Shown here: positions 43,172 to 52,316 of the stretch, piece after piece
How the letters are laid out: every line of letters starts with the position of its first letter
Numbering within the stretch: the first letter of the stretch is position 1
Assembly (NCBI GenBank): GCA_944325495.1
Contig: CALVAD010000001.1
Span: 1 to 64,000, forward strand
Reading direction: 5' to 3'
Length of the DNA stretch: 64,000 nucleotides
Source: an uncultured Bacteroidales bacterium
GTDB taxonomy: Bacteria > Bacteroidota > Bacteroidia > Bacteroidales > UBA932
The notes under the pieces: generated by a model
Seen by the model: only the letters and a program-made list of their open reading frames with translations
What the model was told of the DNA's origin: nothing
Database searches by the model: none
Program-made: the position numbers and the translations under genes

Positions 43172-43609
43172 TCAGTCCAGGAATGATGTGCTGTAAGTTA
43201 CCAGCCAGGTCTTGAATCCGGTACTACCTTTTTCCGGAATGGCCCTGATCCTCCTCAATGGATTGAACATCCGTCCTCCGTCCCACCACTGCATAGCCTG
43301 GTGCACCCTGTCCAGCACATCCATATATGAAAGTGCCATATCCCTGTATTTGTCCGGGACATTGGAATTGGTCGGTCCGGGGATGTTGAATCCGATTCTC
43401 AATTGTATTTCCGCAGTTATGCGCTGTTTCCCTCCGGAGAGGGTATCACATGATGTATATGATATTTCGACAAGGGCACAAGGGAATGCGACGGGAGGCC
43501 TTGAGTCCCCTCTTGATGAAAGCTGGCCCATTTCGGCATCTATCCAGCGCAGATCAGGCACTTCCTTTTCCAGTCTGTCGCATACTGCAGTAAAAAGTTC
43601 TTTGTACAT
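43172..43609 (-). CDS. Phage structural protein, probable tail-completion/head-tail joining type
   Basis: The 145-aa protein is the last gene of the leftward late block and lies next to the virion-morphogenesis gene. Its pattern (a leading helix TAVCDRLEKEVPDLRWID, then a beta-rich core) is like Mu gp37 or tail-completion proteins of other phages. The function is inferred from position. Confidence 0.5.
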   Translation of the reverse strand: MYKELFTAVCDRLEKEVPDLRWIDAEMGQLSSRGDSRPPVAFPCALVEISYTSCDTLSGGKQRITAEIQLRIGFNIPGPTNSNVPDKYRDMALSYMDVLDRVHQAMQWWDGGRMFNPLRRIRAIPEKGSTGFKTWLVTYSTSFLD

Positions 43610-43615
43610 GTTTTT

Positions 43616-44089
43616 TCAGATTTCAAGTGATTCGATGAATTTTTCTATCCTGTCATGGATCATGTCGTTCAGTTCTTTTGAGTCCCCGAGGAATTGTCTC
43701 TGCGGTATGCTGACATTCCTTGTATGCTGCCGGACATTGACATCCCCATGCCTGGTATGTCTTGTATGGGCAGGAACTGTTACCGGACCGGAATATCCCT
43801 CGTTATGCACTCTGGCATAGTCCACCTTGTCGTTTCCGGCTGATATGACCACTTTTTCAGGGGAGACAGATGATGCCCGGATGGAGTTCATCATGGCACC
43901 GGAGTCAATCAGCAGCGAGCCTGTCCTTTTTTGTACTCTGGCAGGGGCCCATGGATTGCCGTCAAAGGCCTTCTTTCGGAAGGTTTCGCGGTAGTACTCT
44001 GTAGCGGTTTCAGCTATTATTTCTGCTGCTTCAGGTAGTATCCTGTCCGGAAGCGACCGGAGATATCTGTCAAGTTCTTTGAAGTCCAT
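43616..44089 (-). CDS. Mu gpG-like virion morphogenesis protein
   Basis: The 157-aa protein matches the phage virion morphogenesis family (YYRETFRKKAFDGNPWAP, VDYARVHNEGYSG, then VSIPQRQFLGDSKELNDMI). In Mu, gpG is needed for tail completion. The start at 44089 abuts the small-RNA promoter on the other strand. Confidence 0.85.
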   Translation of the reverse strand: MDFKELDRYLRSLPDRILPEAAEIIAETATEYYRETFRKKAFDGNPWAPARVQKRTGSLLIDSGAMMNSIRASSVSPEKVVISAGNDKVDYARVHNEGYSGPVTVPAHTRHTRHGDVNVRQHTRNVSIPQRQFLGDSKELNDMIHDRIEKFIESLEI

Positions 44090-44107
44090 AGAAAATCATT
44101 ATATTTG
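44078..44107 (+). promoter_or_regulatory. Promoter of the putative phage small RNA
   Basis: TTTG (44078-44081), 18 nt, TATATTTG (44100-44107) on the plus strand, partly inside the start of the leftward gpG-like gene. Confidence 0.65.
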
Positions 44108-44113
44108 CAGTGT

Positions 44114-44240
44114 CTTCAGACGGGCCATAAGGTAGCTGTTTACAACCTGCAGGAGGTGGGGCACGGACCGGGGCCTAATCGCATGGACAGCCTGCCTGGA
44201 GGAAACCTGAGAATGAGCACCGGAACACCGGTGCTTTTTT
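44114..44240 (+). ncRNA. Putative phage small RNA, about 127 nt
   Basis: A consensus promoter and an intrinsic terminator (GCACCGG-aaca-CCGGTGC at 44217-44234, then T8) bracket a GC-rich stretch without an open frame of use. It lies on the opposite strand to the flanking late genes. Inner parts can pair (CCTGCAGG palindrome; GGAGG twice against CCT runs). The promoter, length and terminator are direct signals; expression and function are inferred. It could act on portal or gpG messages, which it touches at both ends. Confidence 0.6.
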
Positions 44241-46745
44241 TTATTTTCTGAATACCAGTATCCCATGGCGTACTTTCGGATCCTTTAGTTCGTACCAGGA
44301 CTTGAACACCATCCTGTCCCCTTCAAGTTTGCAGATGCAGGCTATCGCCCTGCCGTTATAGTATTTTATGGATATCCAGTTGTTCAGCCTTGATTCCGGG
44401 TTGTCCCTGTCCTTGTACTCATTGGAGAGCCAGACTTCATCAGGATCGTCCAGAACTTCATTGATGCAGCCCAGCAGATCCTTTCTGAAGGCACGTTTTT
44501 TCTTGATGTCAGTCGTATGTACATCATAGTCGGCTTTCTTCATATACCAGGTACGTCCTGCCCGGTCTTTTATCTGCAGTACTCTATCCCCGTCAATAGT
44601 GACAGAATGCCCGTCCCACCAGGATTCGGCGGTGCCAGTATAAGGCACCAGATCAGGCCGGCCATTGCCGGTCAGTTTTTTCAGTGACGGCTCCAGACCC
44701 CAGTCTGACGGTTTTACCTTATCCATATACTTGGCCGCCATTCCCGGGAATTTGCGGATATACATCTGGTTCTCGTCGAATATGATTGCCCTCTTGCCCC
44801 GGTTGATGCCCCAGCCTGACTGTTCGGCCATTTTCCAGTCGTATGACTTGAAGTATTCGTCGACCCGTTTGCGGGACTCCTCAAGCATCTTTTCTGTCAC
44901 TTCATGACGCATCATTGGCGATACATGGCACCGGCATTTCCAGCCGTTCGGCGGGAAAATCCTGTTCCAGCGCTGGTCATTGAAAGGCAGTATGATTCCA
45001 TCGAGCGCACGGTGTTCTTCCCTTACTCTCTCGTCCCCGGCGGTCACGTATTTCCAGAATGGAAACAGCTCTCGCTTTTTCATGAGCCTGCGGTAGTCGC
45101 TGGCGGCTTCTGCAGTGAGGACTGCGGTTTCATATTCCGTTTTCTGCCACCTGCGGTTGAATGTGTCGCAGATGCTTTCAGCTTCCCGGACGAATTCGTC
45201 ATAACTTCCGCTTTTACGCAGCGCATCATTGAGGGCCTGTAGTTCTGCCAGGGTCTTTGCTGCGGAGAAATGGAATATGTTCTGCTCAAGTGCAAGGGAG
45301 AATGCATCATCGGATGCCATGTAAGTAATGTCGGCATTTGTCAGAATCTGTTTGAATGACGTTTGAACGGCGCTTAAAAGGTCTTTCGCGATGAATCCGA
45401 ACAGTTCTGTATTCCAATAGTCCTGACCGCCGTATACAGCATTTATGAGCCTTTCCTGCATCGTGTCCCCGTCAGTCATCCTGATGAGGACTCTGCCATC
45501 TGATGCCCCGTCCTGCGGGGCTCTCACGAAAAAATCCCTCAGCCTGGCGAACAGAGACCGGTCAGCATTCTTTATGTCAGTGTCACTGGAATCCATCAGC
45601 ACTCCTTCAACCGGTTCCCCTGTTTTCATTCCTGCGACCGGCTCTCCGTCTTGCGGCACGGGGATGGAATATTTCTCGTGCAGGAAACTCTGGGGGATGT
45701 CCATGATTCGGGACAGGCTTACCACATCCGAGACCGAAAGTTGCTCTACCGCTTTAGGGAATATGAACTTGCCTCCGGATACAGGATATCCTCTGGATTC
45801 CAGAAGCGGCAGTACCTTGCTGTTGAGCACTCTCTGCACAAAACGGAGGTCGCTCTTGTTCTTGCCTTCCTCTACTTCTTTGTGGACTTCGCCCAGGGAA
45901 CGGGCCCCCTTGTCGCCCTGTACGGTAGTAAGTGTCTGTCCGAGGATAGTGATGAGTATTTCTTCGTTGCAGGCTTTGCGGAACTGGTCATAAGATCCCC
46001 CGTTTCCGGAACTGGATTCCTCGGTCTCGATTTCCGTCTCCTTCGGTACAACCATCCACGGGGCGGAACCTGCCTTGTCGAATGCCTCTTCAAGAAGTTT
46101 CCTGCTTTCCGGGTCATAGGCGTTGTATTTTCCGACTCTGCGTGGCATCCCGAACAGCTCCACCCACTGTGACCAGTCCCCGAAACCTCCGCGCTTGTAT
46201 ATGGCGTATGGCGTTGCCTTGAGCAGCAGCCCCCAATCAAGATCCTGCCCCAGAATTATGAGCTGCGGATCTGTGTCATACGGTATCCCTGAAAGGTCAT
46301 TCTCTCGGATCAGGATTGATCTGGTGCGCAGGTCGATGTGCTTTGCCGGTATTGCGAAAGCGGATATCCCGTCCGGGCCGAAAGTCAGTTCGATTCCGGC
46401 TCTGCCGTACATCTTGCATTTGACGATTTCTGTCAACAGTGTCTCCCATGCGGTGCTGTCCATGAGATCTGAAATCTCCTGCACCTCTTCCCCTGATGCA
46501 TCCTGGAATGTAAGTTCCGCATTTGTGACCGCATCGATTCTTTTCTGTACGGCATCGCTCAGAAGCCCGTCAATCATGATATCCTCGAATAGGTTGTACA
46601 GGGACGCAGGTCTTCCGGCATCGGCAGCACGCAGGGCGGCTCTCCATGTCCCGACATCGGAGACCTTGCGTAATGGTGCCTTGATTATAATCTGGTTCAT
46701 TACCGGTGCATTGTCTTTCCGGTTGTCTTTTCTTGTATCTTCCAT
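44241..46745 (-). CDS. Fused portal (DUF935), MuF and nuclease-like toxin domain protein
   Basis: The 834-aa protein has three parts. Residues about 1-400 are a Mu-type portal (DUF935: ASLYNLFEDIMIDGLLSDAV, KCKMYGRAGIELTF). Residues about 480-665 are a MuF/SPP1 gp7 head-morphogenesis domain with FPPNGWKCRCHVSPM. The last 150 residues (WISIKYYNGRAIACICKLE, then MVFKSWYEL) match the PBECR-type RNase fold that phages attach to MuF. Portal and MuF are usually separate genes. The nuclease would be packed in the head and injected. Confidence 0.85.
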   Translation of the reverse strand: MEDTRKDNRKDNAPVMNQIIIKAPLRKVSDVGTWRAALRAADAGRPASLYNLFEDIMIDGLLSDAVQKRIDAVTNAELTFQDASGEEVQEISDLMDSTAWETLLTEIVKCKMYGRAGIELTFGPDGISAFAIPAKHIDLRTRSILIRENDLSGIPYDTDPQLIILGQDLDWGLLLKATPYAIYKRGGFGDWSQWVELFGMPRRVGKYNAYDPESRKLLEEAFDKAGSAPWMVVPKETEIETEESSSGNGGSYDQFRKACNEEILITILGQTLTTVQGDKGARSLGEVHKEVEEGKNKSDLRFVQRVLNSKVLPLLESRGYPVSGGKFIFPKAVEQLSVSDVVSLSRIMDIPQSFLHEKYSIPVPQDGEPVAGMKTGEPVEGVLMDSSDTDIKNADRSLFARLRDFFVRAPQDGASDGRVLIRMTDGDTMQERLINAVYGGQDYWNTELFGFIAKDLLSAVQTSFKQILTNADITYMASDDAFSLALEQNIFHFSAAKTLAELQALNDALRKSGSYDEFVREAESICDTFNRRWQKTEYETAVLTAEAASDYRRLMKKRELFPFWKYVTAGDERVREEHRALDGIILPFNDQRWNRIFPPNGWKCRCHVSPMMRHEVTEKMLEESRKRVDEYFKSYDWKMAEQSGWGINRGKRAIIFDENQMYIRKFPGMAAKYMDKVKPSDWGLEPSLKKLTGNGRPDLVPYTGTAESWWDGHSVTIDGDRVLQIKDRAGRTWYMKKADYDVHTTDIKKKRAFRKDLLGCINEVLDDPDEVWLSNEYKDRDNPESRLNNWISIKYYNGRAIACICKLEGDRMVFKSWYELKDPKVRHGILVFRK
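45351..45370 (-). repeat. Dispersed phage motif CCGTTCAAAC-N4-TTCAAA, copy C
   Basis: On the minus strand CCGTTCAAACGTCATTCAAA, inside the portal/MuF gene. Confidence 0.4.
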
Positions 46746-46757
46746 ATCTGTATTTGA

Positions 46758-47183
46758 TTAAAAATGCTGTGACCGTCTGGGATTGCTGCCGAACAAGTAT
46801 TGTCCTGCGGTGTCGGGTTTCCCGTCCCCGTCATTGTCTATTACGGGCAGGCAAGGGGTTACTTCCCCTTTCTGTACCTGGCGCAGCCATGATATCGCCC
46901 TGTCATATCTGTCCTGCCTGAGCTCCAGTTCGGTCCCTGCATTGCACAGGTTTATGAAATGCCATACGGCGATATCCTTTACGAATATCAGGAGCAGAGA
47001 GTTCCGCTCGTCCCCTTTTGCAGAGAAGACCTTGTCCCGGTCGTAATCGCCGAGATATCCCCATGCTTCCTGTACGGCGGCATCAATGGCGGCCGTGATG
47101 ATGGTCTCGTCCTCTCTGCTGATCACATCCACATTCTCCTTGTACAGATGTGTCTTGAGTTCTTCCGGTGTAATGAATGCCAT
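46758..47183 (-). CDS. DUF1320 (Mu gp36-like) protein
   Basis: The 141-aa protein matches DUF1320 (FITPEELKTHLYKENVDVIS, AAVQEAWGYLGDYDRD, then LLIFVKDIAVWHFINLC). Mu gp36 lies beside head genes and probably acts at the head-tail junction. The start is 1 nt after the terminase stop. Confidence 0.8.
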   Translation of the reverse strand: MAFITPEELKTHLYKENVDVISREDETIITAAIDAAVQEAWGYLGDYDRDKVFSAKGDERNSLLLIFVKDIAVWHFINLCNAGTELELRQDRYDRAISWLRQVQKGEVTPCLPVIDNDGDGKPDTAGQYLFGSNPRRSQHF

Positions 47184-47184
47184 A

Positions 47185-48705
47185 TCAGTATCTTTTTTTA
47201 TTGATAGATTTGAGCCCAATGCTGTAGGAATCGGATGAAAGTGTCCCGATTTTCTGGTTTATGATCCATACTCCGCCTTCTATGCAGTCCGGCCCGTCTG
47301 CAGGTGATTTCATGGCCCGGTTTACCAGTTTGAACTGTTCCTCGAGCCGTTTCATGTGCGGGTTGTCCTTTTCATCTATGTTCAGCACCAGCTTGCCGAG
47401 CCTGTTCAGCGGTTCGAGGTTACCTTCAATCCTGTCGAATTTCTCCGGCTTCGCCCTGGTGTCCGGGATTATTCCAATGAACCCCATTGTCCTGCCCTTT
47501 TCATTGAAGAGGGGCACGAATACCTGTTCATAGAAAGGGTCCTGCAGCTTGTTGTTCTCAATGTAGTTGTACAGTTGGGTCTTTCCTCCGCAGTAGTCCC
47601 TCATGTCATAGTACCACTGGACGAATTCCTCGTTTACCACATGGTCGAGCCGGCCGGTATAGACATAGAATCGTCCGTCATAGTAGCCGATGAGGAAACA
47701 TGCCTTGTAAGATGTAGCCTTGTTTTTGGAGTTGGACGGTGCAGGGTCTCCGTATACCACCGCGAACCGGAGCTTTGACAGCGGAGGGCATTTCCCCCAT
47801 GTCATTTCCTTGAACACGTCCCCTTCTGAAAGCGGATTATTGAAATACTCCTGCTGGGCGGCCCGGGTGCTTATCTTTGACAGGATCCTGTCGATACGCT
47901 CCTCCGAATTCTTTTCCGGCCATGTTGATTTTCCGTTGCTGTCACGTATGTTCACGATATCCCAGTGGTCAGCTTTTTCCCCGGCCCTTTTTACACAGCA
48001 GTCGGGGGCGATGATATTACCGCAGAATACCACAAGCATATCATCACTGACAGACCTTGTCGGGAACAGTGCCCCTTCGAACCATTCCCATTTCTTTTTC
48101 AGTGTGTCTGGGTTGCGGCAATCCTGGTCCGTGTCGAAATCGTCTACCAGGATAGTATCAGGCCGGACCGCATCTTTTCTGGTACCACGAGGGGACTCAA
48201 GGGCACCTATCGCCCTGAATGCAGCCCCGTTCGTAAGGCTGAATTCATCCATTGTCCACTTCCCGTATTCACGGAGGTCTCCGTAATATGCCTTGAGCAG
48301 GGAATTCCTTTCGAATGAAGTCCTGTACGGGTCAAGCAGCCGGATTGCATTTTCATGACTGTTCGATATGAGCAGCACATTCTTTTTCTTTCCTGTAAGG
48401 ACAAGGAACATCACGCACATGAACACGAGGGTTGATTTGGCCAGTTCCCTTGACCATGAAAGCACTTCGTACCATTCCGGATTTGATGTTATCCTTCTGA
48501 TGGCTTTCTTGTGGAACGATGTGAACGGATATTTCGCGTACTCTCTGAAGAAGAACTGCATCCACTGCACAGGGTCTTTCTCCAGTTTCTGGAGTTTCGC
48601 CATCCTTTCAGCCGGGCTCAGGTCATCGGTGCCGCTGTCTCGCTTCAGCGATGAATGGTATTCCCTCCATTCGTTGAAAGCCTGTCTGTCATCGGCCCTG
48701 CTCAT
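47185..48705 (-). CDS. Terminase large subunit
   Basis: The 506-aa packaging motor has a Walker A-like SRELAKST (near residues 84-91), Walker B DTILVDDFD (near 180) and a nuclease domain with acidic VVYGDPAPSNSK (near 312) and later Asp residues. It cuts and pumps DNA into the head. It overlaps the small subunit by 4 nt and precedes DUF1320 and the portal in the leftward block. Confidence 0.9.
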   Translation of the reverse strand: MSRADDRQAFNEWREYHSSLKRDSGTDDLSPAERMAKLQKLEKDPVQWMQFFFREYAKYPFTSFHKKAIRRITSNPEWYEVLSWSRELAKSTLVFMCVMFLVLTGKKKNVLLISNSHENAIRLLDPYRTSFERNSLLKAYYGDLREYGKWTMDEFSLTNGAAFRAIGALESPRGTRKDAVRPDTILVDDFDTDQDCRNPDTLKKKWEWFEGALFPTRSVSDDMLVVFCGNIIAPDCCVKRAGEKADHWDIVNIRDSNGKSTWPEKNSEERIDRILSKISTRAAQQEYFNNPLSEGDVFKEMTWGKCPPLSKLRFAVVYGDPAPSNSKNKATSYKACFLIGYYDGRFYVYTGRLDHVVNEEFVQWYYDMRDYCGGKTQLYNYIENNKLQDPFYEQVFVPLFNEKGRTMGFIGIIPDTRAKPEKFDRIEGNLEPLNRLGKLVLNIDEKDNPHMKRLEEQFKLVNRAMKSPADGPDCIEGGVWIINQKIGTLSSDSYSIGLKSINKKRY

Positions 48706-49145
48706 TTCATCTTCTCCTTTATGTATGCATCGAACCAGTCGCTGAGTTCCTTGGCTTTCTCCAGATCGGCTTTGCGAAGCCAGTCAAGCAGTCCTCTGGA
48801 GACATTGTATATGTCCCGGATAGATGCATCCTGCTCGAGGGCTTCGAGGTCTGCGGTAAGTTTTCTTCGTATGTCGGCTTCCGCTGCTGTCGGGAACCGT
48901 TTGCCGGAATCCCTTCTTCCTATTGCCCGGTCGAGTTCGTCAAGCTGCTGCAGAGTCGAGTTTATCCTTTCCTCCCTGGTCTGCAGCAGGTTCAGTTTCA
49001 GTCCTTCCCATTCCTTTGCCCACCGGTTGACAGTGATCCTTGATACACCCACCCTGTCGGCTATCTCCTGCTGGGTCAGGTTCTCCTTCAGGAACATGAG
49101 CTTCGCCCATTCTTTCTTCTGGCTTGATGTAAGTCTTTCTCCCAT
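48702..49145 (-). CDS. Terminase small subunit, DUF1804-like
   Basis: The 147-aa protein has an N-terminal HTH (FLKENLTQQEIADRVGVSRI) followed by a helical oligomer region, as in small terminases of Mu-like phages. It would recognise phage DNA and load the large subunit. It is the first gene of the leftward block; a TACTTTTG -7-like box lies on the minus strand about 25 nt upstream. Confidence 0.8.
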   Translation of the reverse strand: MGERLTSSQKKEWAKLMFLKENLTQQEIADRVGVSRITVNRWAKEWEGLKLNLLQTREERINSTLQQLDELDRAIGRRDSGKRFPTAAEADIRRKLTADLEALEQDASIRDIYNVSRGLLDWLRKADLEKAKELSDWFDAYIKEKMK

Positions 49146-49215
49146 ATCTGTATGATTTGACTCTACAAAAGTATATCTGCCGTGGCTGAAAGAATAATCG
49201 GGCTGTAACAGACTG

Positions 49216-49240
49216 CACTGTAATGTTGTTGTTTACAGTG
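49216..49240. promoter_or_regulatory. Inverted repeat between the divergent late operons
   Basis: CACTGTAA-9 nt-TTACAGTG is a perfect repeat. On the right, TTTG (49265-49268) and CAATTTTG (49289-49296), 20 nt apart, may be a weak promoter. A late activator or repressor could use the repeat to control both operons. Confidence 0.45.
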
Positions 49241-49317
49241 TGGCAGCAGTTCTTTGCAACCCGATTTGTCAAGGCGGATAAACCGCTGCAATTTTGCGCA
49301 AAACTGAAGGACAGGAG

Positions 49318-50310
49318 ATGGGAAAGAAACGGACATTTACGCTGCATGACGAGTCAGTGAATACATACGGGTTCAGGATGCTCACTTCAGGGAGCAATCT
49401 GGAGGAATTCAGGAAGAACCCGGTCATGCTCCTGAACCATGATGACTGGTCCATGCCGATAGGCAGATGGGAGGATATCAGGATAGAGGGCGGCCGCATA
49501 CTTGCCGATGCGGTGTTTGATGAAAGCGATCCGAGAGCTGCAGAGGTGATGAGGAAGGTGGACGAGGACTTCATCAGGATGGCATCCATAGGGGCATGGC
49601 CACCGGAGGAGACGAGCGATGCGTATGACCTCATGCTACCAGGGCAGACAGGCCCGACAGTCACCAGGTGGACGGTGCGTGAGGCGAGCATAGTCACAAT
49701 CGGGGCAAACCACAACGCCCTGGCGTTCTATGACAGGAAGGACGGAAAGATCATCAGTATGGACAAGGGTGCGGACCTGGTCCGGCTGATGGATGAACAT
49801 AGCCATAACCAAAAAAGAAACAAGATGGGAAAGTTGACAGAACTTTTGAATCTGCGTGACGATGCCAACGAGCAGTCAATAGCAGATGCGGTGTCCTCGA
49901 TCATCAAGGACCGCGACAGACTCAAGTCTGAGAACAAGACCCTGTCCGATGCGATAGACAGGATCAATACGGAGAAGAAGGAGTCCCAGAAGAAGGAGGC
50001 GGTCGAGTTGGTCGATGCCGCCATCAGGGACGGAAGGTATGACGCAAAGGGACGGGACTCACTCCTTGCCCTGTTCGACAAGGATTTTGCCGGGGCAAAG
50101 GCTATGCTGGAGTCGATTCCGGCAAGGAAATCAGTACAGGCCCAGATACAGTCGGCTTCCGGATCTGAAAACACGGAACTTGCCGACCTGTCGAAGATGA
50201 ACTGGGATGAGCTTGACAAGGGCGAAAAGCTCGCAAAGCTCAAGGATCTGTCTCCGGAGATATACAGGAGCAAGTTCAAGGAGAGGTTCGGTGTGGAGCC
50301 GAAGGAATAA
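49318..50310 (+). CDS. Prohead protease fused to scaffold-like region
   Basis: In the 330-aa protein residues about 1-150 fit the U35/HK97-type prohead protease (RMLTSGSNLEEFRKNPVMLL, then NHDDWSMPIGRWEDIRIEGG; conserved His and Ser in SIGAW). The C-terminal half is a coiled-coil scaffold (SIIKDRDRLKSENKTLSDAI). Protease and scaffold in one chain is common in this phage group. The start at 49318 follows AGGACAGGAG. Confidence 0.8.
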   Translation: MGKKRTFTLHDESVNTYGFRMLTSGSNLEEFRKNPVMLLNHDDWSMPIGRWEDIRIEGGRILADAVFDESDPRAAEVMRKVDEDFIRMASIGAWPPEETSDAYDLMLPGQTGPTVTRWTVREASIVTIGANHNALAFYDRKDGKIISMDKGADLVRLMDEHSHNQKRNKMGKLTELLNLRDDANEQSIADAVSSIIKDRDRLKSENKTLSDAIDRINTEKKESQKKEAVELVDAAIRDGRYDAKGRDSLLALFDKDFAGAKAMLESIPARKSVQAQIQSASGSENTELADLSKMNWDELDKGEKLAKLKDLSPEIYRSKFKERFGVEPKE

Positions 50311-50335
50311 AGTTTAACCATAAATCACAATAGGA

Positions 50336-51262
50336 ATGGCAATTCAGAAAGAACTTTGGATGGGCACGATAGTCGAAGGCCTTTTCGCCTCGAACTCTTT
50401 CATGTCCAAGGCGTTCAACGCCGATGAATATGTCCTGCAGGGAAAGACAGTCCATATCCCCAATGCCGGAGCTGCATCAGGGGTTGAAAAGAACAGGAAA
50501 ACCAAGCCTGCGGCTGTGAAGACGAGGACTGACACCGATGTCACGTTCACGCTCGACGAATACACGACAGATCCGGTACATATCAGCAATGCCGATACAG
50601 CGGAACTGAGCTACAACAAGCGGGAGTCTGTCCTGCGTAACGACAAGCTGAAGCTGATGGATGCAGTGGCGCTTGACTTCATATACAACTGGTCGCCTGA
50701 TGCAGCCGGCTGTGTCGAAACTACCGGTGCCGAGATTGATGCCTACACTCCTGATGCGACAGGGAAAAGGAAAGGGCTGTGCAAAGCCGATGTGCTTGCC
50801 CTCATGACCAAGTTCAACCAGGACGATATCCCGCAGGAAGGAAGATATCTGCTGCTTGACGCACAGATGTATTCCCAGCTGCTCGACTCGCTCACTGCCA
50901 ACGAGAACACCGCTTTTCTCGCATCGGCTGATGCGCAGAACGGAATTCTCGGAAAGCTTTTCTCGTTCAATGTCATGATGAGAAGCAAGGTCGGAGTATA
51001 TTCAAATGCCAAGGCGAAGAAGGCATGGTCGGCGGCAGGTGCTGCAACTGATCTCGCTGCAGGCCTTGCATGGCACGAGCAGAGCGTATGCCGTGCTCTC
51101 GGGGAAGTGAACGCTTTCGAGAATGAAGGAGACCCGACCTGGTACGGGGACATCTACTCGTTCCTTGTTCGGGCCGGAGGCCGTATCATGCGCTCGGACA
51201 ACAAGGGTGTCCTGGCCATAGTCCAGGGTACGCCGGCCCCTGCTGCTGAACCGGAAGAGTAG
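50336..51262 (+). CDS. Major capsid protein
   Basis: The 308-aa protein directly follows the protease/scaffold gene and has an HK97-like layout: N-arm, a middle with YTTDPVHISNADTAELSYNK and a C-terminal RAGGRIMRSDNKGVLA. It ends in an Ala/Pro/Glu tail. It should form the icosahedral shell. Confidence 0.8.
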   Translation: MAIQKELWMGTIVEGLFASNSFMSKAFNADEYVLQGKTVHIPNAGAASGVEKNRKTKPAAVKTRTDTDVTFTLDEYTTDPVHISNADTAELSYNKRESVLRNDKLKLMDAVALDFIYNWSPDAAGCVETTGAEIDAYTPDATGKRKGLCKADVLALMTKFNQDDIPQEGRYLLLDAQMYSQLLDSLTANENTAFLASADAQNGILGKLFSFNVMMRSKVGVYSNAKAKKAWSAAGAATDLAAGLAWHEQSVCRALGEVNAFENEGDPTWYGDIYSFLVRAGGRIMRSDNKGVLAIVQGTPAPAAEPEE

Positions 51263-51263
51263 T

Positions 51264-51731
51264 ATGGCATCAAAGCTCAAATATCTTGTAATCCACTGCA
51301 CAGCCACGCCGGAAGGCCGTGACGTGACCTCCGATGAGATCCGCAGATGGCACACTGACCCGGTAAGCAAGGGCGGGCGTGGCTGGAAGCAGGTGGGATA
51401 TACCGACCTGATACATCTTGACGGGACTGTGGAACGGCTTGTGGCGAACAATGAGGACTCCAATGTGGACCCGTGGGAGATCACAAACGGGGCAAAAGGA
51501 TACAATGCAGTGTCAAGGCATATTGTCTATGCCGGCGGGCTGGCTTCTGACGGAAAGACACCGGCGGATACCAGGACAGGGGCACAGATTAAAGCGATGG
51601 CGGAGTATGTGCACCGTTTCCATGAAAAGTTCCCGGATGTCAGGATAATCGGGCACAATGAGATTGCGGCCAAGGCCTGTCCGTCCTTCGACGTACAGGA
51701 ATGGCTGAAAAGTATAGGCATTAACCAGTAA
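51264..51731 (+). CDS. N-acetylmuramoyl-L-alanine amidase endolysin
   Basis: The 155-aa protein is a complete Amidase_2 domain: VIHCTATPEGRD with the first zinc His, SRHIVYAGG, and GHNEIAAKACPSFDV with the second His and Cys ligand. There is no signal peptide, so it needs a holin. It is the first gene of a lysis cassette. Confidence 0.92.
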   Translation: MASKLKYLVIHCTATPEGRDVTSDEIRRWHTDPVSKGGRGWKQVGYTDLIHLDGTVERLVANNEDSNVDPWEITNGAKGYNAVSRHIVYAGGLASDGKTPADTRTGAQIKAMAEYVHRFHEKFPDVRIIGHNEIAAKACPSFDVQEWLKSIGINQ

Positions 51732-51746
51732 TGTAAAGAATGGGTC

Positions 51747-52316
51747 ATGGACAGTATGGCAATGGATTTCCTGATGGACTTTCTCCGGTTCGCCCTTCCG
51801 GGCGGATTTCTCGGAGGTGTAGTCACATGGATTGCGGGGCGGAGAAAAAGGAACAACGACATGCTGTCCCAACTCCAGTCTTCGATAAACATGCTGAGTT
51901 CCGAGAACCGGAAAATCCTTGACGAGAACATAAATCTGCGCGTTGAAAATGCAGAACTCAAGGCGAACCAGGAGGCGATGCTGATGAAGCTGACCAATCT
52001 CACAAAGGAAATCGAAAGACTCAGGAAACTCATTAACGGTAAAGAACGAAATGCGAAGGAGCGCAAAAGCAATGTGTCTGCTGGCCGTCGTGCTGCTGAG
52101 CGGATGCGGGGTGCAGAAGACCGCAATGTCGGAAAGGACAGGGCAGGAGGAGCATCTGGAAGAGAGACGGACGTCTGTGCAGGACAGTACGGAATCGGAA
52201 TGGATCCACAGGACGCTCAAGGGGAACTCCAGGGTGCAGATCCGGACGGAACTGACGATGGAGGCTGTGCCGGAATCAGTGGCATCGATGGAACTGACGG
52301 AGGAGAGCCTCCATAA
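51747..52316 (+). CDS. Coiled-coil membrane protein of the lysis cassette (holin/i-spanin-like)
   Basis: An N-terminal helix (about 10-30, DFLRFALPGGFLGGVVTWIA) is followed by RRKR and a coiled coil to about residue 98 (ENINLRVENAELKANQEAML). This fits an inner-membrane spanin or a holin-associated protein. The last 90 residues are low-complexity and are encoded by the same DNA as the next gene in another frame, so they are probably a by-product. Confidence 0.6.
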   Translation: MDSMAMDFLMDFLRFALPGGFLGGVVTWIAGRRKRNNDMLSQLQSSINMLSSENRKILDENINLRVENAELKANQEAMLMKLTNLTKEIERLRKLINGKERNAKERKSNVSAGRRAAERMRGAEDRNVGKDRAGGASGRETDVCAGQYGIGMDPQDAQGELQGADPDGTDDGGCAGISGIDGTDGGEPP

